Positions 1 through 10,546 of a stretch of 64,000 nucleotides of DNA are shown here, in pieces. Made by a program: the position numbers and the translations under genes. Positions within the stretch are counted from its first letter, which is position 1; each line of letters opens with the position of its first letter. Where the stretch lies: assembly GCA_001871905.1 (NCBI GenBank), contig MNUG01000040.1, forward strand, positions 62,001-126,000. Reading direction: 5' to 3'. The notes beneath the pieces were generated by a model. It searched no databases and had not been told where the DNA came from. It saw nothing but the letters and a program-made list of their open reading frames with translations. This DNA comes from Alphaproteobacteria bacterium CG1_02_46_17 (GTDB lineage: Bacteria; Pseudomonadota; Alphaproteobacteria; Micavibrionales; Micavibrionaceae).

Positions 1-224
1 AAGGATAGGATGCCTCCTCTCCTCATACTCCTTACATCCAAGGTATATTAAAAATATTCAAATTGTGTGAAATAAACCACACATACAAATAAATGATGCT
101 TGCTGCATGGCACTGCGCTTGACGCAGGCCCCTGCAAAAGTCGAGAATCTGATTTCTGAATGCGTACCAAATTCCTTCCATAATAATCATAATGACTTTT
201 TTATATTTTCAAGGAGATGAAAAA

Positions 225-1304
225 ATGAAGAAATTCCTGCTGAGCGGCGTTGCACTCGGTGCAATCGGTTTTGTCGCTGCGCTTTCCTCGCCAGCTCAGG
301 CTCAAGACGTCAATGGCGTCCATCTGAAACTGGGGGGCTATTTCAAAGGCTACATCAACTATGCAGATCAAGACGAAGTCGCTGGTCAAGAAATCCACAA
401 TGTAGACATCCTGCGCCAGACCGAAGTCCATTTCGATGGTAAAACCACGCTTGATAACGGTCTGACCGTTGGGGCCCACATTGAAGGTCGCGTTGATGTT
501 GGTGATGATTTCACCGTTGACGAAACCTATATGTTTTTCTCGGGCGACTGGGGACGCGTGAATTTTGGTGGAACTTATGGCACACCTTACATTCTTCAGG
601 TTGTTGCTCCTTCAGCCGATACCAATGTTGACGGTCGTTTGCAGTTGTTCAACCCGATCAACTTCACCGTTGCTGGCCTAACCGGTGTTGGTGAAACCGA
701 CTATGACCATGACGTGTCTGCAAAATCCGATAAGCTGTCCTATATTTCGCCAGTTTATTCCGGTTTTCAGGCTGGTGTTTCTTATACACCTGATTCTGAC
801 AATTCTCGTTCTCTGACTGGTAACGCAGCTGACAATGACGACACAACAGCCTCCAGCGATATCTGGGATTTTGCAGCTCGTTATGAAAACGAAATCAGCG
901 ATACCGTTGATTACCGTTTCGGTGCAGGCTACACGGTCGCACAGACAGAAACTGGAGCAAATGACGACCGTCAGGCTTGGAACGTTGGTCTGGATTTCAA
1001 CATCGGCGATTTCGGTGTTGGAGCAACCTATCAGGTTGATGATCTGGGAGATGCCAACGATGACGCTGAGTACACTGTTGTTGGCGTTGATTATACCATG
1101 GGTTCTGTTGTTTACGGTGCGTCCTACTACAACAAGGATGACAATGTGAACACTGTTGACTTTGACCGTTATTCGGTTGGGGCAACTTACACATATGGCC
1201 CAGGCATGACCTTTAACAGCTCTGTCGGTTACTATGACATCGCCCAAGGCGCTTTGGATGTGAATGCAACCGCCGTGATGATCGGAACCGACATCAAGTT
1301 CTAG
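225..1304 (+). CDS. Gram-negative porin (outer-membrane beta-barrel)
   Basis: ORF 192..1304. The internal ATG at 225 follows AAGGAGAT and gives a signal peptide MKKFLLSGVALGAIGFVAALSSPAQAQ. Body is barrel-like, C-terminus ends in F (GTDIKF). Confidence 0.85.
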   Translation: MKKFLLSGVALGAIGFVAALSSPAQAQDVNGVHLKLGGYFKGYINYADQDEVAGQEIHNVDILRQTEVHFDGKTTLDNGLTVGAHIEGRVDVGDDFTVDETYMFFSGDWGRVNFGGTYGTPYILQVVAPSADTNVDGRLQLFNPINFTVAGLTGVGETDYDHDVSAKSDKLSYISPVYSGFQAGVSYTPDSDNSRSLTGNAADNDDTTASSDIWDFAARYENEISDTVDYRFGAGYTVAQTETGANDDRQAWNVGLDFNIGDFGVGATYQVDDLGDANDDAEYTVVGVDYTMGSVVYGASYYNKDDNVNTVDFDRYSVGATYTYGPGMTFNSSVGYYDIAQGALDVNATAVMIGTDIKF

Positions 1305-1324
1305 TATTTGAACTCATAAAATCC

Positions 1325-1360
1325 AAAAGGCGGGAGATATTTTTTTCCCGCCTTTTTCTT
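1325..1360 (+). terminator. Rho-independent terminator after the porin
   Basis: AAAGGCGGGAGATATTTTTTTCCCGCCTTTTTCTT hairpin plus T-run. Confidence 0.85.
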
Positions 1361-1434
1361 TTGCTTCTATTATATTATGGGAAATATTATTTCCTTGCCT
1401 TATAGGGCAGGAATCCCTATAAACACCACAGTTT

Positions 1435-1490
1435 GTGGGAGGTTGTCGGTCAAATTTCCATTCTTTAGGAAGCCAGATCGAGCCGCACCA
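1435..1490 (+). promoter_or_regulatory. Possible L1 autoregulatory site in the rplK leader
   Basis: GTGGGAGGTTGTCGGTC...GATCGAGCCGCACC can form an imperfect stem shortly upstream of rplK; resembles L1 mRNA targets by eye only. Confidence 0.35.
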
Positions 1491-1526
1491 CGCCCCTTTC
1501 AACTCTAAACAAGGAAGGTTTGTATC

Positions 1527-1961
1527 ATGGCCAAAAAAGTTAAAGGCTATATCAAGCTACAGGTTGCTGCTGGTTCAGCGAACCCATCTCCACCAATTGG
1601 TCCAGCTTTGGGTCAACATGGTGTCAACATCATGGAATTCTGTAAAGGATTCAATGCTAAAACCGAAAGCATGGAAAAAGGGATGCCAATCCCTGTGGTC
1701 ATCACCGTATTTGAAGACCGTTCTTTTACTTTCATCATGAAAACTCCACCTGTTACCTACTTCATCAAGAAGGCTGCGAAGATCCAAAAAGCTTCTACCG
1801 CACCGGGTAAAGGTGATTATGTTGCGAAGATCACCAAGAAACAGGTTGAAGAAATCGCTAACCAGAAAATGCAGGATCTCAATGCAAACGATGTAGCCGG
1901 AGCCATGTTGATGGTTGAAGGATCTGCTCGTTCCATGGGTATCGAAGTGGTGGAGGGTTAA
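1527..1961 (+). CDS. rplK: 50S ribosomal protein L11
   Basis: [40 protein letters not shown] is characteristic of L11. Confidence 0.98.
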   Translation: MAKKVKGYIKLQVAAGSANPSPPIGPALGQHGVNIMEFCKGFNAKTESMEKGMPIPVVITVFEDRSFTFIMKTPPVTYFIKKAAKIQKASTAPGKGDYVAKITKKQVEEIANQKMQDLNANDVAGAMLMVEGSARSMGIEVVEG

Positions 1962-1962
1962 G

Positions 1963-2664
1963 ATGGCTTTATCCAAGAAAACAAAAAAAGTAAACGCTTT
2001 GGTTGACCGTACAAAACTGTATTCAATAGAAGACGCTGTTGCGATCCTTCTCGAAGCAGCCAAAGAACGTAAGTTCTCCGAAACGATCGAGATCGCGATG
2101 AATCTGGGCGTTGACCCGAAACAAAACGACCAAGTTGTTCGCGGTGTTACTGAACTTCCTCACGGATCTGGTGCTGTTGTTCGCGTTGCTGTGTTTGCCA
2201 AAGGCCCTAAAGCTGAAGAAGCTAAAAAAGCCGGTGCTGACATTGTTGGTGCGGAAGAGCTCGCCGAAGAAGTTGCAAAAGGCGTCATCAACTTTGACCG
2301 CTGTATCGCAACTCCTGACATGATGCCTTTGATGGCAAAACTCGGTAAGGTTCTGGGTCCACGCGGTTTGATGCCAAACCCGAAACTCGGTACTGTCACG
2401 ATGGATGTTGCCAAGGCTGTTGAGTCTTCCAAAGGTGGTGCTGTTGAATTCCGTGCTGAAAAGTCCGGTATCGTTCACGCCCGCGTTGGGAAAGCCAACT
2501 TTGAAGCCGCTAAACTCGCTGAAAATATCCGTGCGTTTGTTGGCGCGATCACCCGTGCGAAACCAGCTGGAGCCAAAGGCGCTTACATCAAGAAAGTAGC
2601 TTTGTCTTCAACCATGGGGCCTGGTGTCAAGATTGATCTGGCTAGCCTCTCTGACGCTGCCTAA
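1963..2664 (+). CDS. rplA: 50S ribosomal protein L1
   Basis: Start [13 protein letters not shown]; motif [21 protein letters not shown] typical of L1. The longer ORF start at 1915 overlaps rplK. Confidence 0.98.
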   Translation: MALSKKTKKVNALVDRTKLYSIEDAVAILLEAAKERKFSETIEIAMNLGVDPKQNDQVVRGVTELPHGSGAVVRVAVFAKGPKAEEAKKAGADIVGAEELAEEVAKGVINFDRCIATPDMMPLMAKLGKVLGPRGLMPNPKLGTVTMDVAKAVESSKGGAVEFRAEKSGIVHARVGKANFEAAKLAENIRAFVGAITRAKPAGAKGAYIKKVALSSTMGPGVKIDLASLSDAA

Positions 2665-2686
2665 TCTTCTCAAGATCAAATAATTC

Positions 2687-2716
2687 AAAAGCCCCGCAGA
2701 GATGTGGGGCTTTTTT
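2687..2716 (+). terminator. Rho-independent terminator after rplA
   Basis: AAAAGCCCCGCAGAGATGTGGGGCTTTTTT. Confidence 0.9.
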
Positions 2717-3017
2717 GTTTTAGCTTGTATTTATATGAATTTATTCCTATTATAGCCCGATGCGTGTCTGGACAGAGGAACAGAAACAAAAACAACGGGA
2801 TGCGGTCAAAGCCGTGGCGCGATATACGCTCATATCTATATATGCAACGTCGATACCGCCGTTCTATTGAGTGCCAAATTAAAATCCTCAGAAAACAAAA
2901 AGCTACAAACAGACTATTAAGCTCCCCACAAAAATCCGGAGATTTTTCTGTAGCAAAAGCTCATTTTTTTGCCCATGACTGGTCTTTTCCCGCTATAAAA
3001 GGTCTTCCATAGGAGAC

Positions 3018-4214
3018 ATGATGAGCCAAAACCTTAAAAATGATGATCGCGGATTTTTCGGAGAGTACGGAGGCACCTACTCTCCCGAAGCCTTGATGCC
3101 GATTCTCGAGGAATTGCGGATCGCCTTTCGGGCGGCAGAGGCCGACCCTGTCTTTATGGAAGAATTCCACGTCATTTTGCGCGATTGGGGCGGACGTCCA
3201 ACACCTCTATATTATGCGGGAAATCTATCCCGCGAGTATGGCGCAGGGTTTTATTTCAAACGCGAAGATTTGATGCATGGCGGGGCACATAAAACCAATA
3301 ACGCCATTGGTCAAGTTTTGCTTGCCAAGCGCATGGGCAAAACGCGGATCATTGCCGAAACTGGTGCTGGTCAACATGGCGTGGCAACGGCTATGGCGTG
3401 TGCCAAACTCGGGATGCCCTGTGTGGTTTATATGGGCGCGGTTGATGTTGCGCGACAAGCCCCGAATGTCGATCGGATGAAATTACTCGGTGCCGAAGTT
3501 GTTGCCGTTCAATCTGGTGGCAAGACCTTGAAAGATGCGATTAACGAAGCGCTCAGAGACTGGATTGCCTCGTGTGACACCACCCATTATGTGATCGGGA
3601 CAGCGGCGGGGCCACACCCATTTCCAACCATGGTCAAATTATTCCAATCCATCATTGGACGCGAAGCCCGTGCGCAATGTCTGGATCAGATCGGGCGTCT
3701 TCCCGATTATGCGCTGGCCTGTGTCGGAGGTGGATCAAATGCGATTGGCTTATTTAGCGGGTTTGTTGAGGACAAGGCGGTCCATCTGATCGGTATTGAA
3801 CCGGGAGGCCATGGCATAGATACTGATAAACATGGTGCTGTGCTGTGCAAGGGAACGGTTGCGGTTCTCCACGGTATGCGTACCTTGGGACTTCAGGACA
3901 AGGATGGGCAGATTTTTGAAACCCATTCGATTTCCGCCGGACTTGATTATCCATTAATCGGGCCGGAACACGCTTACCTGCGCGATGCAAAGCGAGCATC
4001 TTATGTCGCTGTGACCGATGATGAAGCCGTAGATGCCTTCCAGATATTTACCCGCAGTGAAGGAATTATTCCGGCGCTCGAATCCTCTCATGCAATTGCC
4101 TATGCCTTGAAACTTGCACAAGATGCTCAGGGTAAAACCATTCTGGTTAATCTCTCGGGGCGCGGGGATAAAGACCTTGCCCATGTTGCGGAATATCTGG
4201 CGGAGAAAAAATAA
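3018..4214 (+). CDS. trpB: Tryptophan synthase beta chain
   Basis: [40 protein letters not shown] (PLP lysine), GGGSNAIG. Confidence 0.98.
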   Translation: MMSQNLKNDDRGFFGEYGGTYSPEALMPILEELRIAFRAAEADPVFMEEFHVILRDWGGRPTPLYYAGNLSREYGAGFYFKREDLMHGGAHKTNNAIGQVLLAKRMGKTRIIAETGAGQHGVATAMACAKLGMPCVVYMGAVDVARQAPNVDRMKLLGAEVVAVQSGGKTLKDAINEALRDWIASCDTTHYVIGTAAGPHPFPTMVKLFQSIIGREARAQCLDQIGRLPDYALACVGGGSNAIGLFSGFVEDKAVHLIGIEPGGHGIDTDKHGAVLCKGTVAVLHGMRTLGLQDKDGQIFETHSISAGLDYPLIGPEHAYLRDAKRASYVAVTDDEAVDAFQIFTRSEGIIPALESSHAIAYALKLAQDAQGKTILVNLSGRGDKDLAHVAEYLAEKK

Positions 4215-4259
4215 AAATGAATTTCATTTTCTCAAATATATCAGAAAAAATATCATACC

Positions 4260-4387
4260 GTCATCCCGTTGGCGCATCCGAAGGATGCTTGCACGAACGG
4301 GATCCAGAATCTTGTGAAGCTCCGCTTCACTTCACAACCGGATCCCCGATCTGCATTCGGCTTTATACCTCATTTGTCGGGGATGAC
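4260..4387 (+). repeat. Dispersed intergenic palindromic repeat between trpB and trpA
   Basis: Inverted ends GTCATCCC.../...GGGGATGAC with internal hairpins GCATCCGAAGGATGC, GTGAAGCTCCGCTTCAC and TCCCCGA...TCGGGGA. Confidence 0.75.
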
Positions 4388-4403
4388 AGGAAAGGTAATT
4401 GAC

Positions 4404-5177
4404 ATGACACGCTACTCCTTTATTACACAAAAAATAAAAACAGGCGGGCATGTCTATATGCCGTATGTTCTTCTCGGCTATCCGGATATCGACACCTCTT
4501 TTTCAGTCGCCAGAACACTAATTGATAATGGCGCACACGGGCTTGAGCTCGGCTTTCCGTTTCGTGATCCGGTAGCTGATGGGCCAGTGATTGAAAAGGC
4601 TTCTAATACCGCGCTTGATAACGGCTTTACCGTTGATAACGGATTTGAAGTAATTTCTAAAATCCGCTCGCTGTCTTTGGAAATCCCTCTGACTTTGATG
4701 CTCTATTACAATATGGTGTTGGCGCGCGGTGTGGACAAATTTTTTGCCGATTGCAAATCGTCCGGTCTTGACGGTGTTCTCATTCCCGATATGCCGCCCG
4801 AACGAGCCGATACTGTTGTTGAAGCTGCAAAAGAAAATGGAATTGAGCTGATCTTTATTGCTGCGCCGACATCAACGACAGATCGGCTGGATCTGATCGC
4901 ACAATATGCGGGTGGATTTATCTATGTTGTCACCCGTATGGGCATTACCGGATCGGTTGAAAGTTATTCAGATAAGCTTACAGAATTGTTTGCCGCTATT
5001 AAGTCCCATATTGATCTGCCTGTGATTGCTGGTTTTGGAATTTCAACGCCGGAACAAGCCCGCAAAATGATTAAAGCCGGAGCAGATGGCATCATCACAG
5101 GATCAAAGATTGTGGAGATGACACCACAAGGCCTTGATGTTATCGCCCACCATACAAGAGAGATGGTAAGTTTATAG
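4404..5177 (+). CDS. trpA: Tryptophan synthase alpha chain
   Basis: MTRYSFITQKIKTGGHVYMPYVLLGYPDIDTS; ELGFPFRDPVADGPVIEKAS. ORF call 4269..5177 reads through the upstream repeat; likely start is ATG 4404. Confidence 0.95.
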   Translation: MTRYSFITQKIKTGGHVYMPYVLLGYPDIDTSFSVARTLIDNGAHGLELGFPFRDPVADGPVIEKASNTALDNGFTVDNGFEVISKIRSLSLEIPLTLMLYYNMVLARGVDKFFADCKSSGLDGVLIPDMPPERADTVVEAAKENGIELIFIAAPTSTTDRLDLIAQYAGGFIYVVTRMGITGSVESYSDKLTELFAAIKSHIDLPVIAGFGISTPEQARKMIKAGADGIITGSKIVEMTPQGLDVIAHHTREMVSL

Positions 5178-5178
5178 G

Positions 5179-7014
5179 ATGCGCATTCGTCATCTTCCCG
5201 ATACCTTGATTAACCAGATCGCCGCCGGAGAAGTGGTCGAGAGGCCTGCGGCTGCGGTCAAGGAACTGGTTGAAAATGCCGTTGACGCCAAGGCCTCAAG
5301 GATCGAGGTTGAACTGGGTGACGGAGGAAAGTCCCTGATTATCGTGCGCGATAATGGCCACGGTATGGGGGCGGATGATCTTGAAGCTGCCCTTGATCGT
5401 CATGCAACTTCTAAACTCCCCGATGATGACTTACTTAATATCAATTTTCTTGGATTTCGTGGCGAGGCGCTTCCTTCCATTGCTTCTGTTTCAAAAATGC
5501 GGATTGCCACGCGCGAGATCGGCGGTGAAGCGTTTGAAATTGACGTGATTGATGGAAAGAAATCTGCGGTTCGCCCATCGTCCCATCATGAAGGAACGGT
5601 GGTCGAGGTTCGGGATCTGTTTTATCTGACCCCTGCCCGTTTGAAATTTCTTAAAACCTCGGCAACCGAATATGCCGCCGTCAAAGATATGCTGCAACGT
5701 CTGGCAATGGTTTATCCGCAAGTGGCGTTTCGCCTTGTTCACAACGGATCAACCATTTTTCATTATCCGGTCTTAAACGATAATATGGGGGAACAAAGTG
5801 CCCAGCGACTTCGTGACATTATGGGTGATGACTTTATTTCCAATTCACTGATCCTCGAGGCCGAGCGCGCTGGCGTTCGCTTAACGGGACGCATTGCGCG
5901 GCCCACGCATAATGTCGGGACAGCCCAGAAACAATTTTTATTTGTGAATGGTCGTGCCGTCCGGGATAAACAATTGCTTGGCGCTGTTCGGGCCGGATAT
6001 ATGGACGTGATGGCCAAAGACCGTTATCCGGTTGTGTGTCTGTTTCTTGATGTCCCGTCCGATCATGTGGACGTCAATGTGCATCCGGCCAAGGCCGAAG
6101 TCCGGTTTCAAGATTCAGCGCTTATTCGTGGTCTGCTTGTCAGTGGCCTTCGGCATACCCTTCACGATCAAGGCATCAAACCTGTGACGTCTTTGACCGA
6201 TCATCTTATGGGGCGAATGGAACAATCGCACTCTGATTTTTCACCTTCTTCCACTTCTTCTTATAACCCACGCGCTTATCTGACGCCCTATTCCGCGCCA
6301 TCTTCCTCTTATAGCGGTGCCTTGGGAGAACATGTCCGCAACGCCTACCAACCGGCACAACACTCTGCCGATTATGCGCCGTCCGCTCGATTTGACGCGC
6401 CATACACAAACACCATTCCCGAAACCACCTCCTATCCTTTGGGCTCGGCGCGGGCGCAAATCCATGAGAATTATATCATCACCCAGACGATCAATGGACT
6501 TGTGATTGTCGATCAACATGCGGCTCATGAACGGCTGGTTTATGAACGGTTCAAGAAACAGATTGCCGAAAGTGGCATTGAGTCCCAGATGTATCTGACT
6601 CCGGAAATTGTAACGATGGAAGATACGGATTGCGCGCGTCTTCTGGAACAGGCAGACCTGTTTTCCAGATCAGGATTGGAGATCGAGCCGTTTGGCGCCG
6701 GAGCCATCGCAGTGAGAGCCATACCCATGATGCTGACGGGAAGGATTTCCCTGCCCCAACTCTTGCAAAATCTGGCGGATGACTTACGTGATTTTGATAA
6801 GGCAACCGGACTTGAAGAGCGGCTCAATGCTGTGCTCTCGACCATGGCGTGCCACGGGTCAGTACGATCTGGTCGCCGCTTGACGGTTGAGGAAATGAAT
6901 GCTCTGTTAAGAGATATGGAGACAACTCCGCTATCGGGACAATGTAATCATGGACGTCCGACTTTTGTCGCCTTATCCTTGGATGACATTGAAAAATTAT
7001 TCGGGAGAAAATAG
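5179..7014 (+). CDS. mutL: DNA mismatch repair protein MutL
   Basis: MRIRHLPDTLINQIAAGEVVERPAAAVKELVENAVDA; GFRGEALPSIASV. Confidence 0.98.
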   Translation: MRIRHLPDTLINQIAAGEVVERPAAAVKELVENAVDAKASRIEVELGDGGKSLIIVRDNGHGMGADDLEAALDRHATSKLPDDDLLNINFLGFRGEALPSIASVSKMRIATREIGGEAFEIDVIDGKKSAVRPSSHHEGTVVEVRDLFYLTPARLKFLKTSATEYAAVKDMLQRLAMVYPQVAFRLVHNGSTIFHYPVLNDNMGEQSAQRLRDIMGDDFISNSLILEAERAGVRLTGRIARPTHNVGTAQKQFLFVNGRAVRDKQLLGAVRAGYMDVMAKDRYPVVCLFLDVPSDHVDVNVHPAKAEVRFQDSALIRGLLVSGLRHTLHDQGIKPVTSLTDHLMGRMEQSHSDFSPSSTSSYNPRAYLTPYSAPSSSYSGALGEHVRNAYQPAQHSADYAPSARFDAPYTNTIPETTSYPLGSARAQIHENYIITQTINGLVIVDQHAAHERLVYERFKKQIAESGIESQMYLTPEIVTMEDTDCARLLEQADLFSRSGLEIEPFGAGAIAVRAIPMMLTGRISLPQLLQNLADDLRDFDKATGLEERLNAVLSTMACHGSVRSGRRLTVEEMNALLRDMETTPLSGQCNHGRPTFVALSLDDIEKLFGRK

Positions 7015-7016
7015 GA

Positions 7017-7517
7017 ATGACCGACAAACAGAAAATCCTTCTACTATATTTAATTTTCTTCGGGGGCGTTGTTACAGCCTACATTCCCAATATGACGGTA
7101 CAAGGCTATTCGATGTTGTTTGGGCTGGTCAGTCTGATCCTTGCCTACATATTTCGGGCGCGGGCCGATGAAGATGATCTGGTCTGGCATCACTCGACTT
7201 TTATGATCCGCACCATCTGGATTTGGTCTTTGTTTTTATCTCTCGGCATGATTGGTGCCGGATATATCGTCGGCACCCAAGCAGATATGAGTGCTCTCCA
7301 GAACATCATGGACATGGCGACTTCTGGATCTATCCCCGATGAAGCCGAAATGGATGCTGCGGGGAGGGCCTATTTCGATACCAATTTCAATCTGATTTTG
7401 AAAACCACTTTGATGTGGCTGGCTCCTGCCCAAGTCTATGCGGTGTGGCGCATTTATAAAGGCCTGTCACGAGCCATGAACGGATACCGCGTCCAGAATT
7501 TACGCAACTGGTTCTAA
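7017..7517 (+). CDS. Conserved multi-TM membrane protein (unknown function)
   Basis: Several hydrophobic segments; starts 2 nt after the mutL stop. Confidence 0.75.
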   Translation: MTDKQKILLLYLIFFGGVVTAYIPNMTVQGYSMLFGLVSLILAYIFRARADEDDLVWHHSTFMIRTIWIWSLFLSLGMIGAGYIVGTQADMSALQNIMDMATSGSIPDEAEMDAAGRAYFDTNFNLILKTTLMWLAPAQVYAVWRIYKGLSRAMNGYRVQNLRNWF

Positions 7518-8447
7518 ATCTTTTGCCAATATTCTTCTGGCTTCCAGACAATCCCTTTCGATCTGGGCAATCAGAGCATCAAGCGACTCATATTTTTCTT
7601 CGTCACGGATTTTCCGGATTGGCATAATTTCCAAGGTCTTGCCGTATATGTCTCCCGAGAAATCAAGGATATGGGCTTCGACCAATGCTGTTTTTACCTC
7701 GAACATCGGGCGAATGCCAATATTGGTTGCGGCCATACGCCATTGAGCATCATCATTGATCCGCACCAAGGTGGCATAGACCCCGTAGGAAGGATGAATC
7801 GTTTCATTTAATAGCACGTTGGCAGTTGGAAATCCCAACTCGCGGCCACGCTGATCGCCTTTTTGAACCTTGCCACGAATAACCCATGCCCAACCCAGAA
7901 GATTGTTGGCTTCACTGATATGACCAGATTGAATCAGTCCACGAATACGAGTGGCAGAAATGACGCCGTGTTGTGGGTCAGTTTTTAATGGCACAACCAA
8001 GGCTTCATATCCGGCGGCCTGCAAGGTTTCAAGATTTCCGGTTCGGTTGTGACCGAATTTGAAATCTTCGCCTGTCGTTAAAACAACAGGCTTAATTTTA
8101 TCAATAACGTTTTTGATAAATTCTTCAGCGCTCAATCCGGCAACATTCCAGTCAAACGCCAAAACATACACGATTTCGACGCCTTCCTTTTCCAGACGCT
8201 CGACCTTAAGATCAAGTGGAGTAACGCGAAACGGGGGGTCATCGGGACGAAAGATCCGACGCGGATGCGGCTCGAACGTCAGGACAGCCAGCGGGGTTTT
8301 TCTCTCACGCGCTAGGGCGCGGGCCTTCCAGATCAGATCGACATGTCCTTGGTGGACGGCATCAAAATTCCCGACTGCCACAACTGCACCGGTTGGAATT
8401 TCTACATTACTGTCTGCGGTTTGTCCGCCGAGATGAATCACTTTCAT
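7500..8447 (-). CDS. ribF: Bifunctional riboflavin kinase/FAD synthetase
   Basis: VAVGNFDAVHQGHVDLI, TFEPHPRRIF, GRELGFPTANV. Confidence 0.96.
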   Translation of the reverse strand: MKVIHLGGQTADSNVEIPTGAVVAVGNFDAVHQGHVDLIWKARALARERKTPLAVLTFEPHPRRIFRPDDPPFRVTPLDLKVERLEKEGVEIVYVLAFDWNVAGLSAEEFIKNVIDKIKPVVLTTGEDFKFGHNRTGNLETLQAAGYEALVVPLKTDPQHGVISATRIRGLIQSGHISEANNLLGWAWVIRGKVQKGDQRGRELGFPTANVLLNETIHPSYGVYATLVRINDDAQWRMAATNIGIRPMFEVKTALVEAHILDFSGDIYGKTLEIMPIRKIRDEEKYESLDALIAQIERDCLEARRILAKDLEPVA

Positions 8448-8487
8448 AGTTTTTATCTACACCAGTTCTGCGCCAAGGCCAATATAT

Positions 8488-9141
8488 TTAGTCCTCTTTA
8501 TGGCCTAGAAATTCCATTATAAGCTGTGCTTCGCTTTTTCCTGTGCACAGAAAATCTGTAGGGTCATCTTTATGGATGGCCAGCAAGTCACAATATTCTG
8601 CCTGTGGTATTTGATAGAGACCAAATTGCTCCAGATGGGGGTTATGAAATTGGGCATCCAGAAGCGCAAAACCCGCTGCATCTAGGCGGGCGCATAGATG
8701 AACCAGTGCAACTTTGCTAGCATCGGTCTCTAATGAGAACATGCTCTCTCCACAAAACACGCCACCCAATCCCAGACCATATAATCCACCGACCAGTTTT
8801 TCGCCATGCCAGCATTCGATAGAATGGGCGATGCCGCGACTATGCAATTCGATAAAGAGTTGTTCGATATCACGATTGATCCAAGTCTCGGGACGCGCCA
8901 GTGCGCATTGCCGGATCACGGATGGAAAATCCGTATCAATACGAATATTAAATGGCCTTTGGCGGACTTTCCGTCTCAATCGTTTCGGGATGTGAAGATC
9001 ATGGATTGGCAGGCAAGCCCTTATTTTTGGTTCGACGATAGAGAATGTGTCATCCTCCATCGACTCGGCCATAGGGAAACATCCCAACGCATAAATCTGG
9101 AGCAGGTCTTCCGGGGTTATGATTTCCGGAGACTGGCCCAT
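8488..9141 (-). CDS. aat: Leucyl/phenylalanyl-tRNA--protein transferase
   Basis: EDLLQIYALGCFPMAES; LVGGLYGLGLGGVFCGESMFS. Confidence 0.96.
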   Translation of the reverse strand: MGQSPEIITPEDLLQIYALGCFPMAESMEDDTFSIVEPKIRACLPIHDLHIPKRLRRKVRQRPFNIRIDTDFPSVIRQCALARPETWINRDIEQLFIELHSRGIAHSIECWHGEKLVGGLYGLGLGGVFCGESMFSLETDASKVALVHLCARLDAAGFALLDAQFHNPHLEQFGLYQIPQAEYCDLLAIHKDDPTDFLCTGKSEAQLIMEFLGHKED

Positions 9142-10514
9142 TATCCGGCTTTCTTTACTTCCGACTGAGCATCCCTTTTGGCTTCCAGTTTTTTCTCGAG
9201 CCAGTGGATATTATATTCACCGCTGATAAATTCAGGCTGATCAAGAATCCAGATGTGAAGCGGCAGAGTCGTTTTTACACCATCAACAACTGTTTCTTGA
9301 ATAGCGCGGCGCATACGAGCCATGCATTCCTCACGGTTGCGGCCATGGACAATCAGTTTACCGATCATTGAATCGTAATAGGGAGGGATGCGATATCCAT
9401 TATATACAGCGCTATCAAAGCGGACACCCAAGCCTCCTGCTGCGTGGAAAGTGCGAATTTCCCCTGGAGACGGGATAAAGGTCTCGGGATCTTCGGCATT
9501 GATCCTAACTTCCATCGCATGACCACGGAATCTGATGACATCCTTATTGATCGAGAGCGGCTCTCCGGCAGCAACGCGGATTTGTTCGGCGATCAGGTCA
9601 ATACCGGTCAGCATTTCGGTGACAGGGTGTTCAACCTGAATTCGTGTATTCATTTCCATGAAGAAAAACTCGCCATCTTCCCAGAGGAATTCAATGGTCC
9701 CTGCTCCGACATAGCCCATTTCACGGATCATGTTGGCTGCGCGATTACCAATTTCGGCACGAGCTTCTTCGCTTAAAACCGGAGAAGGAGCTTCTTCAAT
9801 GACCTTCTGGTGGCGACGTTGGGTCGAGCAATCACGTTCACCCAGATGAATAGCGTTGCCATGCTTGTCTCCGAAAATCTGGATTTCAATATGGCGCGGT
9901 TTTTCGAGATATTTCTCCATATAAACCGTGTCATCGCCAAAGTTGGCTTTGGCTTCGGTTCGGGCGGTTTTATATTGTTCGACAAATTCTTCTGCTTTGC
10001 GGACAACTTTCATTCCCCGTCCACCGCCGCCCGAAGCTGCCTTGATCAGAATAGGAAAGCCCATTTCCTTGGCCATCTCCAATCCTTCATCGACGTTGCT
10101 AACGGCACCCGGAGACCCCGGAATGACGGGCAATCCCAATTTCTGGGCGGTTTGTTTGGCTGAGACCTTATCACCCATCAAGTCGATATGTTCGGCTTTG
10201 GGCCCGATAAAGGTGAATCCATGTTCTTCGACCATGCGGGCAAATTGTGCATTCTCCGACAAGAATCCATAACCTGGGTGAATGGCATCTGCACCAGTCA
10301 GCGCGGCAGCGCTGAGGATTGCATGAACATTCAGGTAGGAATCTTTAGATTGAGGCGGACCAATACAAACCGATTCATCAGCAAGACGAACCGCCATCGC
10401 ATTGGCATCGGCGGTTGAGTGAACAACGACCGTTTCGATCCCCATTTCCTTACAGGCACGGTGAATGCGGAGGGCAATTTCACCACGGTTGGCAATCAGG
10501 ACTTTTTTGAACAT
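9141..10514 (-). CDS. accC: Acetyl-CoA carboxylase biotin carboxylase subunit
   Basis: [47 protein letters not shown]. Confidence 0.98.
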   Translation of the reverse strand: MFKKVLIANRGEIALRIHRACKEMGIETVVVHSTADANAMAVRLADESVCIGPPQSKDSYLNVHAILSAAALTGADAIHPGYGFLSENAQFARMVEEHGFTFIGPKAEHIDLMGDKVSAKQTAQKLGLPVIPGSPGAVSNVDEGLEMAKEMGFPILIKAASGGGGRGMKVVRKAEEFVEQYKTARTEAKANFGDDTVYMEKYLEKPRHIEIQIFGDKHGNAIHLGERDCSTQRRHQKVIEEAPSPVLSEEARAEIGNRAANMIREMGYVGAGTIEFLWEDGEFFFMEMNTRIQVEHPVTEMLTGIDLIAEQIRVAAGEPLSINKDVIRFRGHAMEVRINAEDPETFIPSPGEIRTFHAAGGLGVRFDSAVYNGYRIPPYYDSMIGKLIVHGRNREECMARMRRAIQETVVDGVKTTLPLHIWILDQPEFISGEYNIHWLEKKLEAKRDAQSEVKKAG

Positions 10515-10546
10515 GAAATGTCTTTCTTACTCTCTTAACTCTCGGC

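Noticed and set aside
64-83. Inverted repeat TGTGTG...CACACA upstream of the porin
   Set aside because: Six-base arms with an 8-nt spacer; too weak to call an operator without comparison.
678-1247. 189-aa minus-strand ORF
   Set aside because: Lies wholly antisense to the porin; composition is that of a shadow ORF.
2704-3012. 102-aa ORF in the trpB leader
   Set aside because: Starts within the rplA terminator and has no coherent composition; only the 2760-2870 small ORF is worth noting.
4269-4403. N-terminal extension of TrpA as called in the ORF track
   Set aside because: Encoded by the intergenic repeat; normal TrpA start MTRYSFI is at 4404. Kept only as a finding.
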